This document shows, one piece after another, positions 16,656 through 24,061 of a DNA stretch of 27,297 nt; the stretch's first letter is position 1; every line of letters begins with the position of its first letter. Made by a program: the position numbers and the translations under genes. The DNA is from UBA1858 sp964636225. GTDB taxonomy: Bacteria; Pseudomonadota; Gammaproteobacteria; UBA4575. The notes under the pieces were generated by a model. That model was not told where the DNA came from. It was given only the letters and a program-made list of their open reading frames with translations, and searched no databases. Where the stretch lies: positions 1-27,297 of the forward strand of contig CAZWQM010000018.1 in NCBI GenBank assembly GCA_964636225.1. Reading direction: 5' to 3'.

Positions 16656-16889
16656 TTATTCTGTTTCGTCACCAAAAGGAATTTTTACCGATTTTGCCGG
16701 AACAATTGTAGATATCGCATGTTTATATACCATTTGATTAACTGTGTTTTTTAATACGATAACAAATTGGTCGAATGAGTCGATCTGACCCTGTAATTTA
16801 ATGCCGTTCACTAAATATATAGAGACTGCGACTTTTTCCTTGCGCAGTGCATTTAGGAAGGGTTCTTGTAATGTTTGCCCTTTTGGCAT
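16656..16889 (-). CDS. hfq: RNA chaperone Hfq
   Basis: Hfq is the hexameric Sm-like protein that pairs small RNAs with mRNAs. The 77-residue sequence has the Sm1 segment (QEPFLNALRKEKVAVSIYLVNG) and Sm2 (YKHAISTIVP). The tail after the core is only about ten residues (KSVKIPFGDETE), much shorter than the roughly 35-residue E. coli tail. A TAGGAG Shine-Dalgarno precedes the ATG. It stands between miaA and hflX, as expected. Confidence 0.98.
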   Translation of the reverse strand: MPKGQTLQEPFLNALRKEKVAVSIYLVNGIKLQGQIDSFDQFVIVLKNTVNQMVYKHAISTIVPAKSVKIPFGDETE

Positions 16890-16931
16890 GTCGATTGCTC
16901 CTAACCTTCGTTATTGTTTTTATTCAAAGTA

Positions 16932-16943
16932 GTGCTTGAGCAC
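16932..16943. promoter_or_regulatory. Palindrome upstream of hfq
   Basis: GTGCTTGAGCAC is a 5-bp inverted repeat with a 2-base centre in the 79-bp miaA-hfq gap, about 45 bases before the hfq start. A small operator or a chance repeat are both possible. I see no convincing -35/-10 pair around it. Confidence 0.25.
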
Positions 16944-16968
16944 GTAAAACTGTCCCACACACATTAGT

Positions 16969-17919
16969 TTAGCAGTTAGTTCTTTGTAATTGGCAAATAA
17001 TTTGCTGTGTAATCTGCTTAGTACCGGTAGTGTAAGGGTCTATCAGCTCTATTTCAGGATAATGTCTTAACCAGGTGAGCTGACGTTTGGCGAGTTGACG
17101 GGTGGCGGCAATGGCCTGATCACGCATAGCATCTAATGGTATTTCATTCTCCAGATAATTCCAGATCTGGCGGTATCCTATGCAGCGCATTGAAGGCATC
17201 TGTGCGGATAATGACCATTTTTCTCGCAACCTTATCAATTCTTCAATTACGCCTTTATTCAGCATGTCGTCAAAGCGGGCAGCAATGTTGTTATGCAGCA
17301 GTGTGCGCTCCTGCGGAAATAATCCAATATTTATCAGAGAGCGTCTAGGGATCAGGGAAGTTTTATGGCTGAAATAAGACGAGAGTTTCATACCTGTAAG
17401 TTGATAGACTTCCAGTGCTCGTTGAATTCTTTGCGCATCATTTGGATGGATTTTTGCAGCCGACTCGGGATCCACCTGCTGTAGCTTATTGTGTAATGCA
17501 GACCAGCCCTGTTGTTCGCCTTGCTGGGTCATGTGCGCTCGTAGCTGTTCATCGGCCGCCGGTAATTCGGATAAGCCACACTGCAAGGAATGGAAATACA
17601 TAATGGTTCCACCCACCAGCAAAGGAGTTTTATTGCGAACATGAATTTGCTTGATGAGATTGGTGGCATCAGCACAAAATTCGGCAACCGAGTAGCTTTC
17701 ATCGGGATTTCGAATATCAATTAAATGATGAGGTGCGCGTGAAAGTTCATCTGCAGTAGGTTTGGCGGTACCAATATCCATGTCACGATAAATCAGCGCG
17801 GAATCGACACTGATGATTTCACAATTGGATTGTTCTACCAGTGACATGGCCAATCTGGTTTTGCCGCTGGCAGTAGGACCCATCAGAAAGATGACCGGGC
17901 GTGAAGAATCCACTGTCAC
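16969..17919 (-). CDS. miaA: tRNA dimethylallyltransferase MiaA
   Basis: MiaA adds the dimethylallyl group to N6 of A37 in tRNAs that read codons starting with U. The 316 residues include the P-loop GPTASGKT (K20), the DSALIYRDMDIGTAKP substrate motif, and the insertion domain before AQRIQRALEVYQLTG. The start is GTG at 17919, which reads MTVDSSRP; there is no ATG before the P-loop. It lies 4 bp after mutL and before hfq, the classic mutL-miaA-hfq string. Confidence 0.97.
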   Translation of the reverse strand: MTVDSSRPVIFLMGPTASGKTRLAMSLVEQSNCEIISVDSALIYRDMDIGTAKPTADELSRAPHHLIDIRNPDESYSVAEFCADATNLIKQIHVRNKTPLLVGGTIMYFHSLQCGLSELPAADEQLRAHMTQQGEQQGWSALHNKLQQVDPESAAKIHPNDAQRIQRALEVYQLTGMKLSSYFSHKTSLIPRRSLINIGLFPQERTLLHNNIAARFDDMLNKGVIEELIRLREKWSLSAQMPSMRCIGYRQIWNYLENEIPLDAMRDQAIAATRQLAKRQLTWLRHYPEIELIDPYTTGTKQITQQIICQLQRTNC

Positions 17920-17923
17920 TGAG

Positions 17924-19726
17924 TCAGCGACCTCGAAGAAATAATTTATCCAGATCTGAAATGCTTAACTGAATCCAGGTGGGGCGTCCGTGATTACACT
18001 GATTGCTACGTTGTGTCTCTTCCATGGATCTTAATAAGGCATTCATTTCATGGATTGTCATATTTCGGTGGGCGCGAACAGAGCCGTGGCAGGCGAAGCT
18101 TGAAAGCGCTTTATTGCGCAGTGTTTCAACACGCGTGCTGATGGAAGTCTTTTGTAAATCGGCAATCACATCGCGTATTAATTCAGGAACATTGATTGAT
18201 GAAAGAATATTTGGGACGCTGCGAATGATGAGGGAAGTGTCACCCATACGGGTAATATCAAATCCAAAAGAGTCAAATAAGGCCTGCTGATTTTCCGCCA
18301 GGCTGGCTTCGGATTCGCTGACATTTATTCTAAGCGGTACTAACAGTTGCTGGCGCGCCTGCGTGTTGTTGACTTGCGATGTTTTTAAATGCTCATATAC
18401 CACACGCTCATGCGCGGCGTGCATGTCAACCAAAACCAAGCCTTGCTTGTTCTGTGAAAGTATATAAATACCGTGTAATTGAGCAATGGCATAACCCAGT
18501 AACGGGATGTCGTCAGCTTGTGGGTCGGCCTCTTTCTTATAGTCTAACGAGGACTGGTAATGTGCCTGAGGTTCTTGTATAGCAGAAGAATACAGTGCCT
18601 GAAATTGGCTGTGTGAACCGGAAGAACTGCTATACGTGGGAAAATAAGACTGTACGCTTTGTGTCTGGGGTGTGGCTACTCCGGCAAGTTTATGCAAGTC
18701 CTTACTATCAATTGAGGAAGGGCGCACATCACTTAAAGCCTGCTTGATAGTTTGTCGTACGAAGTTGTGAATACTGCGATTATCGTGGAAACGTACTTCG
18801 TGTTTAGCCGGGTGGGCATTGACATCCACACTGCTGGGATCGACTTGCAAGTAAAGCACGTAAGCCGGGTGGCGACCATGATGTAGCACATCCTGGTAGG
18901 CGAGTTTCACTGCGTGGCTGATGGTTTTGTCACGAATGTGTCGCTGATTAACATATTGGAACTGTAAGTCTGGTTGACTTCTGGAAAACGTCGGTGCTGC
19001 AATCCAGCCATAAAGTCTCATGTCCTTAGTTTCACGTTCGATATAAATAGCGTGTTCGACAAATGTTTTGCCGATTACTTTTTCCAGGCGATGAGTCTTG
19101 TCAGTGATACTTTGTGCCACCGGCAAAGAAAAAACTGTTTTTTGATTGTGGCGTAATGTGATTGAAGCATGAAAGTTTGCTAGAGCAAGTCGTTTAATGA
19201 CAAGTTCGCAATGCGCGTATTCGGTCTTCTCCGTACGTAAAAATTTTCTGCGTGCCGGGGTGTTATAAAAAACATCATTCACCTCGACGCTGGTGCCTTT
19301 GGCGTGAGCCATAGGCTTGACTTGTTGTGTGCAATGCCCTCCATCATAGTGAAGTGCCCAGCCCTGATTGGATTGTTCATTGTTTGAAGTGATAGTTAAT
19401 CGAGATACCGAAGCAATACTGGGAAGTGCTTCTCCACGAAAACCTAGGCTATGAATATTTTGCAGATCTTCCATGGTTTGTATTTTTGAGGTGGCGTGGC
19501 GCGTCAATGCTGTAGTTAACTGATCTTTTTCAATGCCCGTGCCATTGTCGCGAATCAAAATACGCTGAATACCACCTTTTTTTAACTCAATAGCAATGTT
19601 GCTGGCTGTGGCATCAATGCTATTTTCAACCAGTTCCTTAATGATTGACGCAGGGCGCTCAATCACTTCACCGGCTGCGATCTGATTAATTAAGTTGTCT
19701 GGCAGTTTTTGAATTTTTCGGTGCAT
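17924..19726 (-). CDS. mutL: Mismatch repair protein MutL (endonuclease-type C-terminus)
   Basis: MutL couples mismatch recognition by MutS to strand removal. The 600-residue protein has the GHKL ATPase domain (1-330) with motifs near residues 30-40 (ELVENSIDA), 60-65 (DNGTGI), 95-105 (LGFRGEALPSIAS) and GTSVEVNDVFYNTPARRKFL. A variable linker (340-400) leads to the dimerisation domain, which has DMHAAHERVVYE, ACHGSVRAH and CNHGRPTW. These are the metal-binding motifs of nicking-type MutL, absent from the E. coli MutH-dependent protein. A MutH-independent repair route is implied. Confidence 0.97.
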   Translation of the reverse strand: MHRKIQKLPDNLINQIAAGEVIERPASIIKELVENSIDATASNIAIELKKGGIQRILIRDNGTGIEKDQLTTALTRHATSKIQTMEDLQNIHSLGFRGEALPSIASVSRLTITSNNEQSNQGWALHYDGGHCTQQVKPMAHAKGTSVEVNDVFYNTPARRKFLRTEKTEYAHCELVIKRLALANFHASITLRHNQKTVFSLPVAQSITDKTHRLEKVIGKTFVEHAIYIERETKDMRLYGWIAAPTFSRSQPDLQFQYVNQRHIRDKTISHAVKLAYQDVLHHGRHPAYVLYLQVDPSSVDVNAHPAKHEVRFHDNRSIHNFVRQTIKQALSDVRPSSIDSKDLHKLAGVATPQTQSVQSYFPTYSSSSGSHSQFQALYSSAIQEPQAHYQSSLDYKKEADPQADDIPLLGYAIAQLHGIYILSQNKQGLVLVDMHAAHERVVYEHLKTSQVNNTQARQQLLVPLRINVSESEASLAENQQALFDSFGFDITRMGDTSLIIRSVPNILSSINVPELIRDVIADLQKTSISTRVETLRNKALSSFACHGSVRAHRNMTIHEMNALLRSMEETQRSNQCNHGRPTWIQLSISDLDKLFLRGR

Positions 19727-19731
19727 GGGAC

Positions 19732-20079
19732 TCAGCTAATAAGAATCGTAGACTCATCTGACAGTTCAAACATTTGTCGAATGCCTTGCAATGCATAATC
19801 GCAAAAGTTCTGTAACTGGCGCCACTGGGGGTCGTGGCTGATAATATGCTCACTGTTATCTGTTAATACACGTACACGACAAGTATTTTCGTCATCCAGA
19901 ATGGTTGATTCACAGGTGATGTATACTTCTGGGGAATGGCTGCCTTCACGTAGTACTGCTGCAATATATAAATATGACACGGCGTCATGAGTTTCGATGT
20001 CAGTTAATAAAGTGACTGAAAATTCACCAAACTGATAACGTCTTTTGGGAAATGCGGATTGAATCGCTGGGAATGTCAT
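19732..20079 (-). CDS. Unrecognised 115-residue protein at head of mutL string
   Basis: I do not recognise this acidic soluble protein. It has no signal peptide or membrane helix. Visible features are a strand-rich N-terminal half (QFGEFSVTLLTDIE, YLYIAAVLRE, VYITCES) and a C-terminal helix (about 85-107, WRQLQNFCDYALQGIRQMFEL). Its stop is 5 bp upstream of mutL, so it is probably transcribed with mutL. It is divergent from the RibD-like gene, 24 bp away. No good Shine-Dalgarno precedes the ATG. The function is unknown; small partners of this kind are not known to me next to mutL. Confidence 0.65.
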   Translation of the reverse strand: MTFPAIQSAFPKRRYQFGEFSVTLLTDIETHDAVSYLYIAAVLREGSHSPEVYITCESTILDDENTCRVRVLTDNSEHIISHDPQWRQLQNFCDYALQGIRQMFELSDESTILIS

Positions 20080-20097
20080 TGTTGAAAAGTAATTGAA

Positions 20098-20137
20098 TAT
20101 CCTATGAAAAAGAATGTTATTCGCCTGTATCCTATGA
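20098..20137 (+). repeat. Two TATCCTATGA copies spaced 30 bp at a gene start
   Basis: TATCCTATGA occurs at 20098-20107 and 20128-20137. Each copy contains an in-frame ATG of the RibD-like gene (20104 and 20134). The second ATG could be the real start, giving MSGELVPL. The spacing of 30 bp keeps the frame. The copies could be an operator pair or a coincidence. Confidence 0.4.
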
Positions 20138-20940
20138 GTGGGGAATTAGTTCCTCTGAAAGGATTGTATCTTAGAGAGCCAGAGCCTGCTCAGAGAAATA
20201 AGGGTCAGCCGTATATCTACGCAAATTTCCTGACCAGCCTGGATGGCCGAATAGCGTTACGCGAACCGGGTGACAAACATTATCAATTGCCGGGAGAGTT
20301 GAAATCTGATGAAGACTTTATGCTGTTTCTGGAATTATATGCGCGTGCGGATTGCATTATTACTCACTCAGGGTATATGCGCTCACTAAATGAGGGTCGG
20401 CTGGGTAATGTGTTACAACTGCCTGAGTCGAGTGCTACACAGTACTTGCATGAATGGCGGCAAGAAACAGGACTAAAGAAAAATCCGGATGTAGTGATTA
20501 TCAGTGGAAGCATGCAGTTTCCCTGGCATACTTCACTGGATGAGTCTGGGCAAAAAGTACATTTGCTTGGTGGAGGGAAGGTTAATAAAGAAAACCTGCA
20601 GCGTTGGCAAAAATCCGGTCATGAGGTGCATCAGATGGGTGCTGATTACCATGTTGACGTAAAGCTTTTGCGGCAATTTCTCATACAGCAGGGATATCAA
20701 TCTGTTTACCTGGTGGCCGGTCCAGATCTGTTGCAAAGTTTGTTGGAACATAATTACGTTCATAGTTTTTATCTGACCATGAGTCATCAGCTACTGGGCG
20801 GGGGAGATATCAAAAGCTTGTTTTCAGGAGATACCTTAAATGCCTTTGGACGTTTAAAACTGGAAAACATGTATATGGATGAAAAGAGCTCAAACGCACT
20901 AGGCCAATGGTATGTTGAGTTCTCGTTTGAAAATGAATAA
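20104..20940 (+). CDS. RibD C-terminal (dihydrofolate-reductase-fold) domain protein without deaminase
   Basis: This 278-residue protein resembles the reductase half of RibD, an NADPH-dependent pyrimidine reductase fold related to DHFR. Supporting motifs are ANFLTSLDGRIAL (the usual SLDGRI element near residue 43), ARADCIITHSGYMRSLN (the nucleotide-loop strand), VVIISGS, and VAGPDLLQSLLE (degenerate version of the GGP-T motif). A variable N-terminal extension precedes it. No zinc deaminase motif (HAE, PCxxxGxTPPC) is present, so it is a stand-alone reductase rather than a full RibD. Its substrate could be a riboflavin intermediate or another pteridine or flavin-like compound. It is 26 bp upstream of the S49 protease, probably co-transcribed. 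Confidence 0.8.
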   Translation: MKKNVIRLYPMSGELVPLKGLYLREPEPAQRNKGQPYIYANFLTSLDGRIALREPGDKHYQLPGELKSDEDFMLFLELYARADCIITHSGYMRSLNEGRLGNVLQLPESSATQYLHEWRQETGLKKNPDVVIISGSMQFPWHTSLDESGQKVHLLGGGKVNKENLQRWQKSGHEVHQMGADYHVDVKLLRQFLIQQGYQSVYLVAGPDLLQSLLEHNYVHSFYLTMSHQLLGGGDIKSLFSGDTLNAFGRLKLENMYMDEKSSNALGQWYVEFSFENE

Positions 20941-20966
20941 TGAATACCAACTAGAGAGTAATAATC

Positions 20967-21968
20967 ATGGAATTTTTTTTTGAATATGGCTTGTTTCTGG
21001 CTAAGGCAGTAACCTTTCTTGTGTTTATCTGGTTACTACTGTCGCTCATAGTTTCTTTGGCGTATAAGCCACAAGAGCAAGATCAAATAGAAATTAAAAG
21101 CCTGAATAAAAAATTTGAAGATGTAAAACTGCTTATGCAGAAATCCATGCTTTCAAAGAAGCAGGCTAAAGAGCTGAGCAGGCAGCACAAAAAGCAAAAT
21201 AAAAAACACAAGGAAGATTCGCGTCCGCGCGTGTTTGTGCTTAATTTTGTTGGAAATATCAAGGCAAGCGCAGTTAAACATCTGCGCAAGGAAATTACTG
21301 CAGTACTGGCGGTGGCGACGGCTGAGGATGAAGTGGTGGTTTGTCTGGAAAATGCAGGTGGCATGGTGCACGAACATGGTTTTGCGTCATCTCAGTTGGA
21401 ACGCATAAAGCAACGCAATATTCCACTCACTGTGGCTGTGGATAAAGTCGCAGCCAGCGGCGGATATATGATGGCCTGCGTGGGAGATAAAATTCTGGCA
21501 GCACCATTTTCCATCATCGGTTCGATTGGAGTGATTGCACAGATGCCGAATTTTCATCGTTGGCTGGAGAAACATGGGATTGACTATGAACAGGTAAAAG
21601 CGGGAGATTTAAAGCGCACGCTGACCATGTTTGGTAAAAACACCGATGAAGACCGAGAAAGGTTTGCCGAACAAATGGAAGAAACCCATGCATTGTTTAA
21701 AGAATTTGTCGCTGAGAATCGTGCGCAGATCGACATTCAGGAAATCGCTACCGGTGAACACTGGCTGGGGAAAAGAGCATTGGAACTTAAATTAGTAGAT
21801 GAACTAATTACCAGTGATGATTATTTGTTGCGTAAAAGTGAATCGGCCGATGTTTATGAAGTGAAGCACAGTGCGCCAAAATCTGTTAGTGAAAAAATTA
21901 TGGGCAACGCGCAGCTTGCTTATGAAAAAGTGATTACATCACTGTGGGAGCGAAAGCTATTTTCCTGA
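20967..21968 (+). CDS. sohB: S49 serine protease, SohB type
   Basis: This 333-residue protease has an N-terminal signal anchor (about 13-33), a very basic coiled stretch (KKQAKELSRQHKKQNKKHKE, 60-80) and the S49/ClpP-like domain from about 85. The catalytic serine is in VAASGGYM (S164) and the probable general-base lysine is in KAGDLKR (K216); their spacing of 52 residues equals that of the SppA family. SohB acts on periplasmic or inner-membrane peptides. A Shine-Dalgarno (GAGAG) precedes the ATG. It lies 26 bp after the RibD-like gene and converges with amiB, with about 50 bp between them. Confidence 0.9.
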   Translation: MEFFFEYGLFLAKAVTFLVFIWLLLSLIVSLAYKPQEQDQIEIKSLNKKFEDVKLLMQKSMLSKKQAKELSRQHKKQNKKHKEDSRPRVFVLNFVGNIKASAVKHLRKEITAVLAVATAEDEVVVCLENAGGMVHEHGFASSQLERIKQRNIPLTVAVDKVAASGGYMMACVGDKILAAPFSIIGSIGVIAQMPNFHRWLEKHGIDYEQVKAGDLKRTLTMFGKNTDEDRERFAEQMEETHALFKEFVAENRAQIDIQEIATGEHWLGKRALELKLVDELITSDDYLLRKSESADVYEVKHSAPKSVSEKIMGNAQLAYEKVITSLWERKLFS

Positions 21969-22019
21969 ATATGTCGAATCCGCCATGTGAATTGTCGGAA
22001 AGCATCAGGTAGGAAAACG

Positions 22020-23531
22020 TTAAACTTCAGGAATAATTAGTTTTTGTCCAACACGAATTCTATCGGTATTAAGGGAATTGGTTTTGCGCAGGGCAGAAGT
22101 GCTGACATTGTATTTGACAGCAATACCAGACAGCGTTTCGCCAGACTTGATTACATGCTTTTCAGGTTTGTTGTTATCTGCAAGTATGGCGTTTTCAGGC
22201 GCATAGTGTTTTAAGTACTGCTTTAAGCCTCTAAATACTGAGCTTGCAAGCTTTTGCTGATGGACGGATGAACGCAATTTCTTCTCTTCTGTTACATTGG
22301 AAATAAAAGCAGTTTCAACCAGAATCGAAGGAATGTCGGGCGACTTAAGAACAGCAAACCCCGCATGTTCAACATTTTTACGCGTTTTTCCTAGTGCGCT
22401 AAGTTCTTTCTTTACTGCATTGGCCAGTTTCATGCTGGCATCAATCGTGGCCGCCTGGGATAAATCGACCAGTACCTTTTTCACATCATTGTCTTTGCCT
22501 TTAAGTTTGACTCCGCCAATCACATCAGAATTGTTTTGGTTCTCAGCGAGAAATCTGGCGGCCTCACTGCTAGCGCCATTTTTTGACAATATATAGACAG
22601 AAGATCCGCGTACGCTACGGTCATATACCGCATCGGCATGGATTGAAATAAAGATATCGGCTTGTTGCTGTCGTGCTTTTTTAATGCGGCCACGCAAAGT
22701 TAAAAATTGATCTGAATCACGGGTCATTATCGCGCGCATGCCTTTTTCTGCATTAATTAAATTGGCCAGTCTTTTTCCTATCTGCAGGACAACATCTTTT
22801 TCACGGGTTCCTCCATAACCAGTCGCTCCCGGATCTTTGCCGCCATGACCGGGGTCTATAGCAATGATTAAAGTCTCGGGTCTGGATTGTTTTACCGGTT
22901 TGGCTTTAATGGCAGGTTTAACCGGCGTGGTGACTTTGGCAATAATATCCTGTTCTGGTTTTTTATCCTCTACGGTTTCAACCTTTGCTGTTACTTTGTT
23001 ATCGCTTTGATTACTGGTTTTTGCTGTAGTCTTTTTATTGGGTTGAGCGGCTTTGGCAATTTTTACAGTCGAACTGCTTTTGGCTAGTTGTGTGTCGCTA
23101 ATCGGTGTGCCTTTCAAGTCAATGACGAGTCGATGAAGTGTGTTTTCGCTGGGGGGTAATACAAAGCTTTTGGGTACGATCTGCTGGTTCAGATCCAGCA
23201 CAATTCTGAGCTTGTGATTTTCACGGCTGGAATAGCGTAATTTTTCTATGAAGGATGATTTAAATACAGACTGATCCACCTGGGTAGAAAGCTTTGCATT
23301 GGGTAGGTCGATGACTACCCGTCTTGGGTTATTCAAGGTGAAAATTTTGTAGGAAGGTATTTTATCAGTATCAAATACTACCCGAGTAACCTGACCGTTT
23401 TTGGCCACGCGAATATTTTCAACTTTGAATGCGTCAGCCAACACGCTGGCAGGTAGCAACATGAGAATGGCGATGAGCACAATCTCCAGTTGAGCAATGT
23501 AGCTGCGAGTTGATGGTTTTGTACCTGACAC
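22020..23531 (-). CDS. amiB: N-acetylmuramoyl-L-alanine amidase, AMIN-Amidase_3-LysM
   Basis: This zinc amidase cleaves septal peptidoglycan between MurNAc and L-Ala. The 503-residue protein has a signal peptide (1-32, VLA cleavage), an AMIN domain (about 35-140), a Lys/Ala/Thr/Pro linker (150-220), the Amidase_3 domain with DPGHGGKDPGA (His ligand), REKDV (Glu ligand), SIHADAV (His) and VETAFISN (catalytic Glu), and one C-terminal LysM (about 457-502, HVIKSGETLSGIA...VGQKLIIP). The start is GTG at 23531 with GGGAG at the right distance. I call it amiB for its tsaE-mutL context; enteric AmiB lacks the LysM. Confidence 0.94.
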   Translation of the reverse strand: MSGTKPSTRSYIAQLEIVLIAILMLLPASVLADAFKVENIRVAKNGQVTRVVFDTDKIPSYKIFTLNNPRRVVIDLPNAKLSTQVDQSVFKSSFIEKLRYSSRENHKLRIVLDLNQQIVPKSFVLPPSENTLHRLVIDLKGTPISDTQLAKSSSTVKIAKAAQPNKKTTAKTSNQSDNKVTAKVETVEDKKPEQDIIAKVTTPVKPAIKAKPVKQSRPETLIIAIDPGHGGKDPGATGYGGTREKDVVLQIGKRLANLINAEKGMRAIMTRDSDQFLTLRGRIKKARQQQADIFISIHADAVYDRSVRGSSVYILSKNGASSEAARFLAENQNNSDVIGGVKLKGKDNDVKKVLVDLSQAATIDASMKLANAVKKELSALGKTRKNVEHAGFAVLKSPDIPSILVETAFISNVTEEKKLRSSVHQQKLASSVFRGLKQYLKHYAPENAILADNNKPEKHVIKSGETLSGIAVKYNVSTSALRKTNSLNTDRIRVGQKLIIPEV

Positions 23532-23600
23532 CCCAAAGATCTCCCAATAACCTTGTTGGTTTTTGTTAACTTTAGCAAAAATAATGACCTACGAACAATT

Positions 23601-23629
23601 ATTAAATAAAAATCTATAAAATTGGTCAA
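23601..23629 (-). promoter_or_regulatory. Sigma-70 promoter for amiB
   Basis: On the minus strand TTGACC (forward 23624-23629) and TTTAAT (forward 23601-23606) are separated by exactly 17 bp; each box matches consensus at five of six positions. It lies in the 110-bp gap between tsaE and amiB, giving an amiB leader of about 65 bases. amiB may therefore be transcribed separately from nnr-tsaE. Confidence 0.6.
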
Positions 23630-23641
23630 GTATTGTGAGGT

Positions 23642-24061
23642 TTAGAAGGTGTTATATTGAGTGTTGATCAGGCGTCCTTCAGGCACATACTGAATAAAAA
23701 TTTCCATGTAGGCTTTAGGTACCAGTGGTTGGCCTAAATTCGGCCATTCAATAAAACATATATTCGAAGCGCTGCAAAATTCTCTGGTACCAATGTAATC
23801 CAGTTCTTCTGGATCAGAAATCCTATATAAATCAAAATGATAGACTTCTACATCTGGAAGAGAGTAGGATTCCACCAAAGTAAATGTAGGACTTTTAACC
23901 AGGCCATAGTGACCTAATTCTCGCAGAGCACCGCGCACAAAGGTGGTTTTCCCGGCGCCCAGGTCGCCATGCAAGTAAATAACGGCGGGTCTGGGTAGAC
24001 TTTTAACAATGTCTGCACCCGCGGCTTCCATTTCCTCCGCCGTGCGAATTATCTGTTTCAT
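23642..24061 (-). CDS. tsaE: tRNA t6A ATPase TsaE
   Basis: TsaE is the small P-loop ATPase that works with TsaB, TsaC and TsaD to make t6A37 in ANN-decoding tRNAs. The 139-residue protein has Walker A HGDLGAGKTT (K38), then KSPTFTLVESY and YHFDLYRI, and FIEWPNLG, which is the TsaE signature set. Its ATG overlaps the nnr stop by 4 bp (ATGA). The gene lies between nnr and amiB, as in E. coli. Confidence 0.95.
   Translation of the reverse strand: MKQIIRTAEEMEAAGADIVKSLPRPAVIYLHGDLGAGKTTFVRGALRELGHYGLVKSPTFTLVESYSLPDVEVYHFDLYRISDPEELDYIGTREFCSASNICFIEWPNLGQPLVPKAYMEIFIQYVPEGRLINTQYNTF

Noticed and set aside
21969..22019. Possible bidirectional terminator between sohB and amiB
   Set aside because: CCTGA/TCAGG and TCCG/CGGA can pair, but only with long loops and no T-run, so the evidence is too weak.
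22887..23087. Plus-strand frame rich in F, G and N inside the amiB linker
   Set aside because: It is the antisense shadow of the repetitive Lys/Thr/Ala linker codons.
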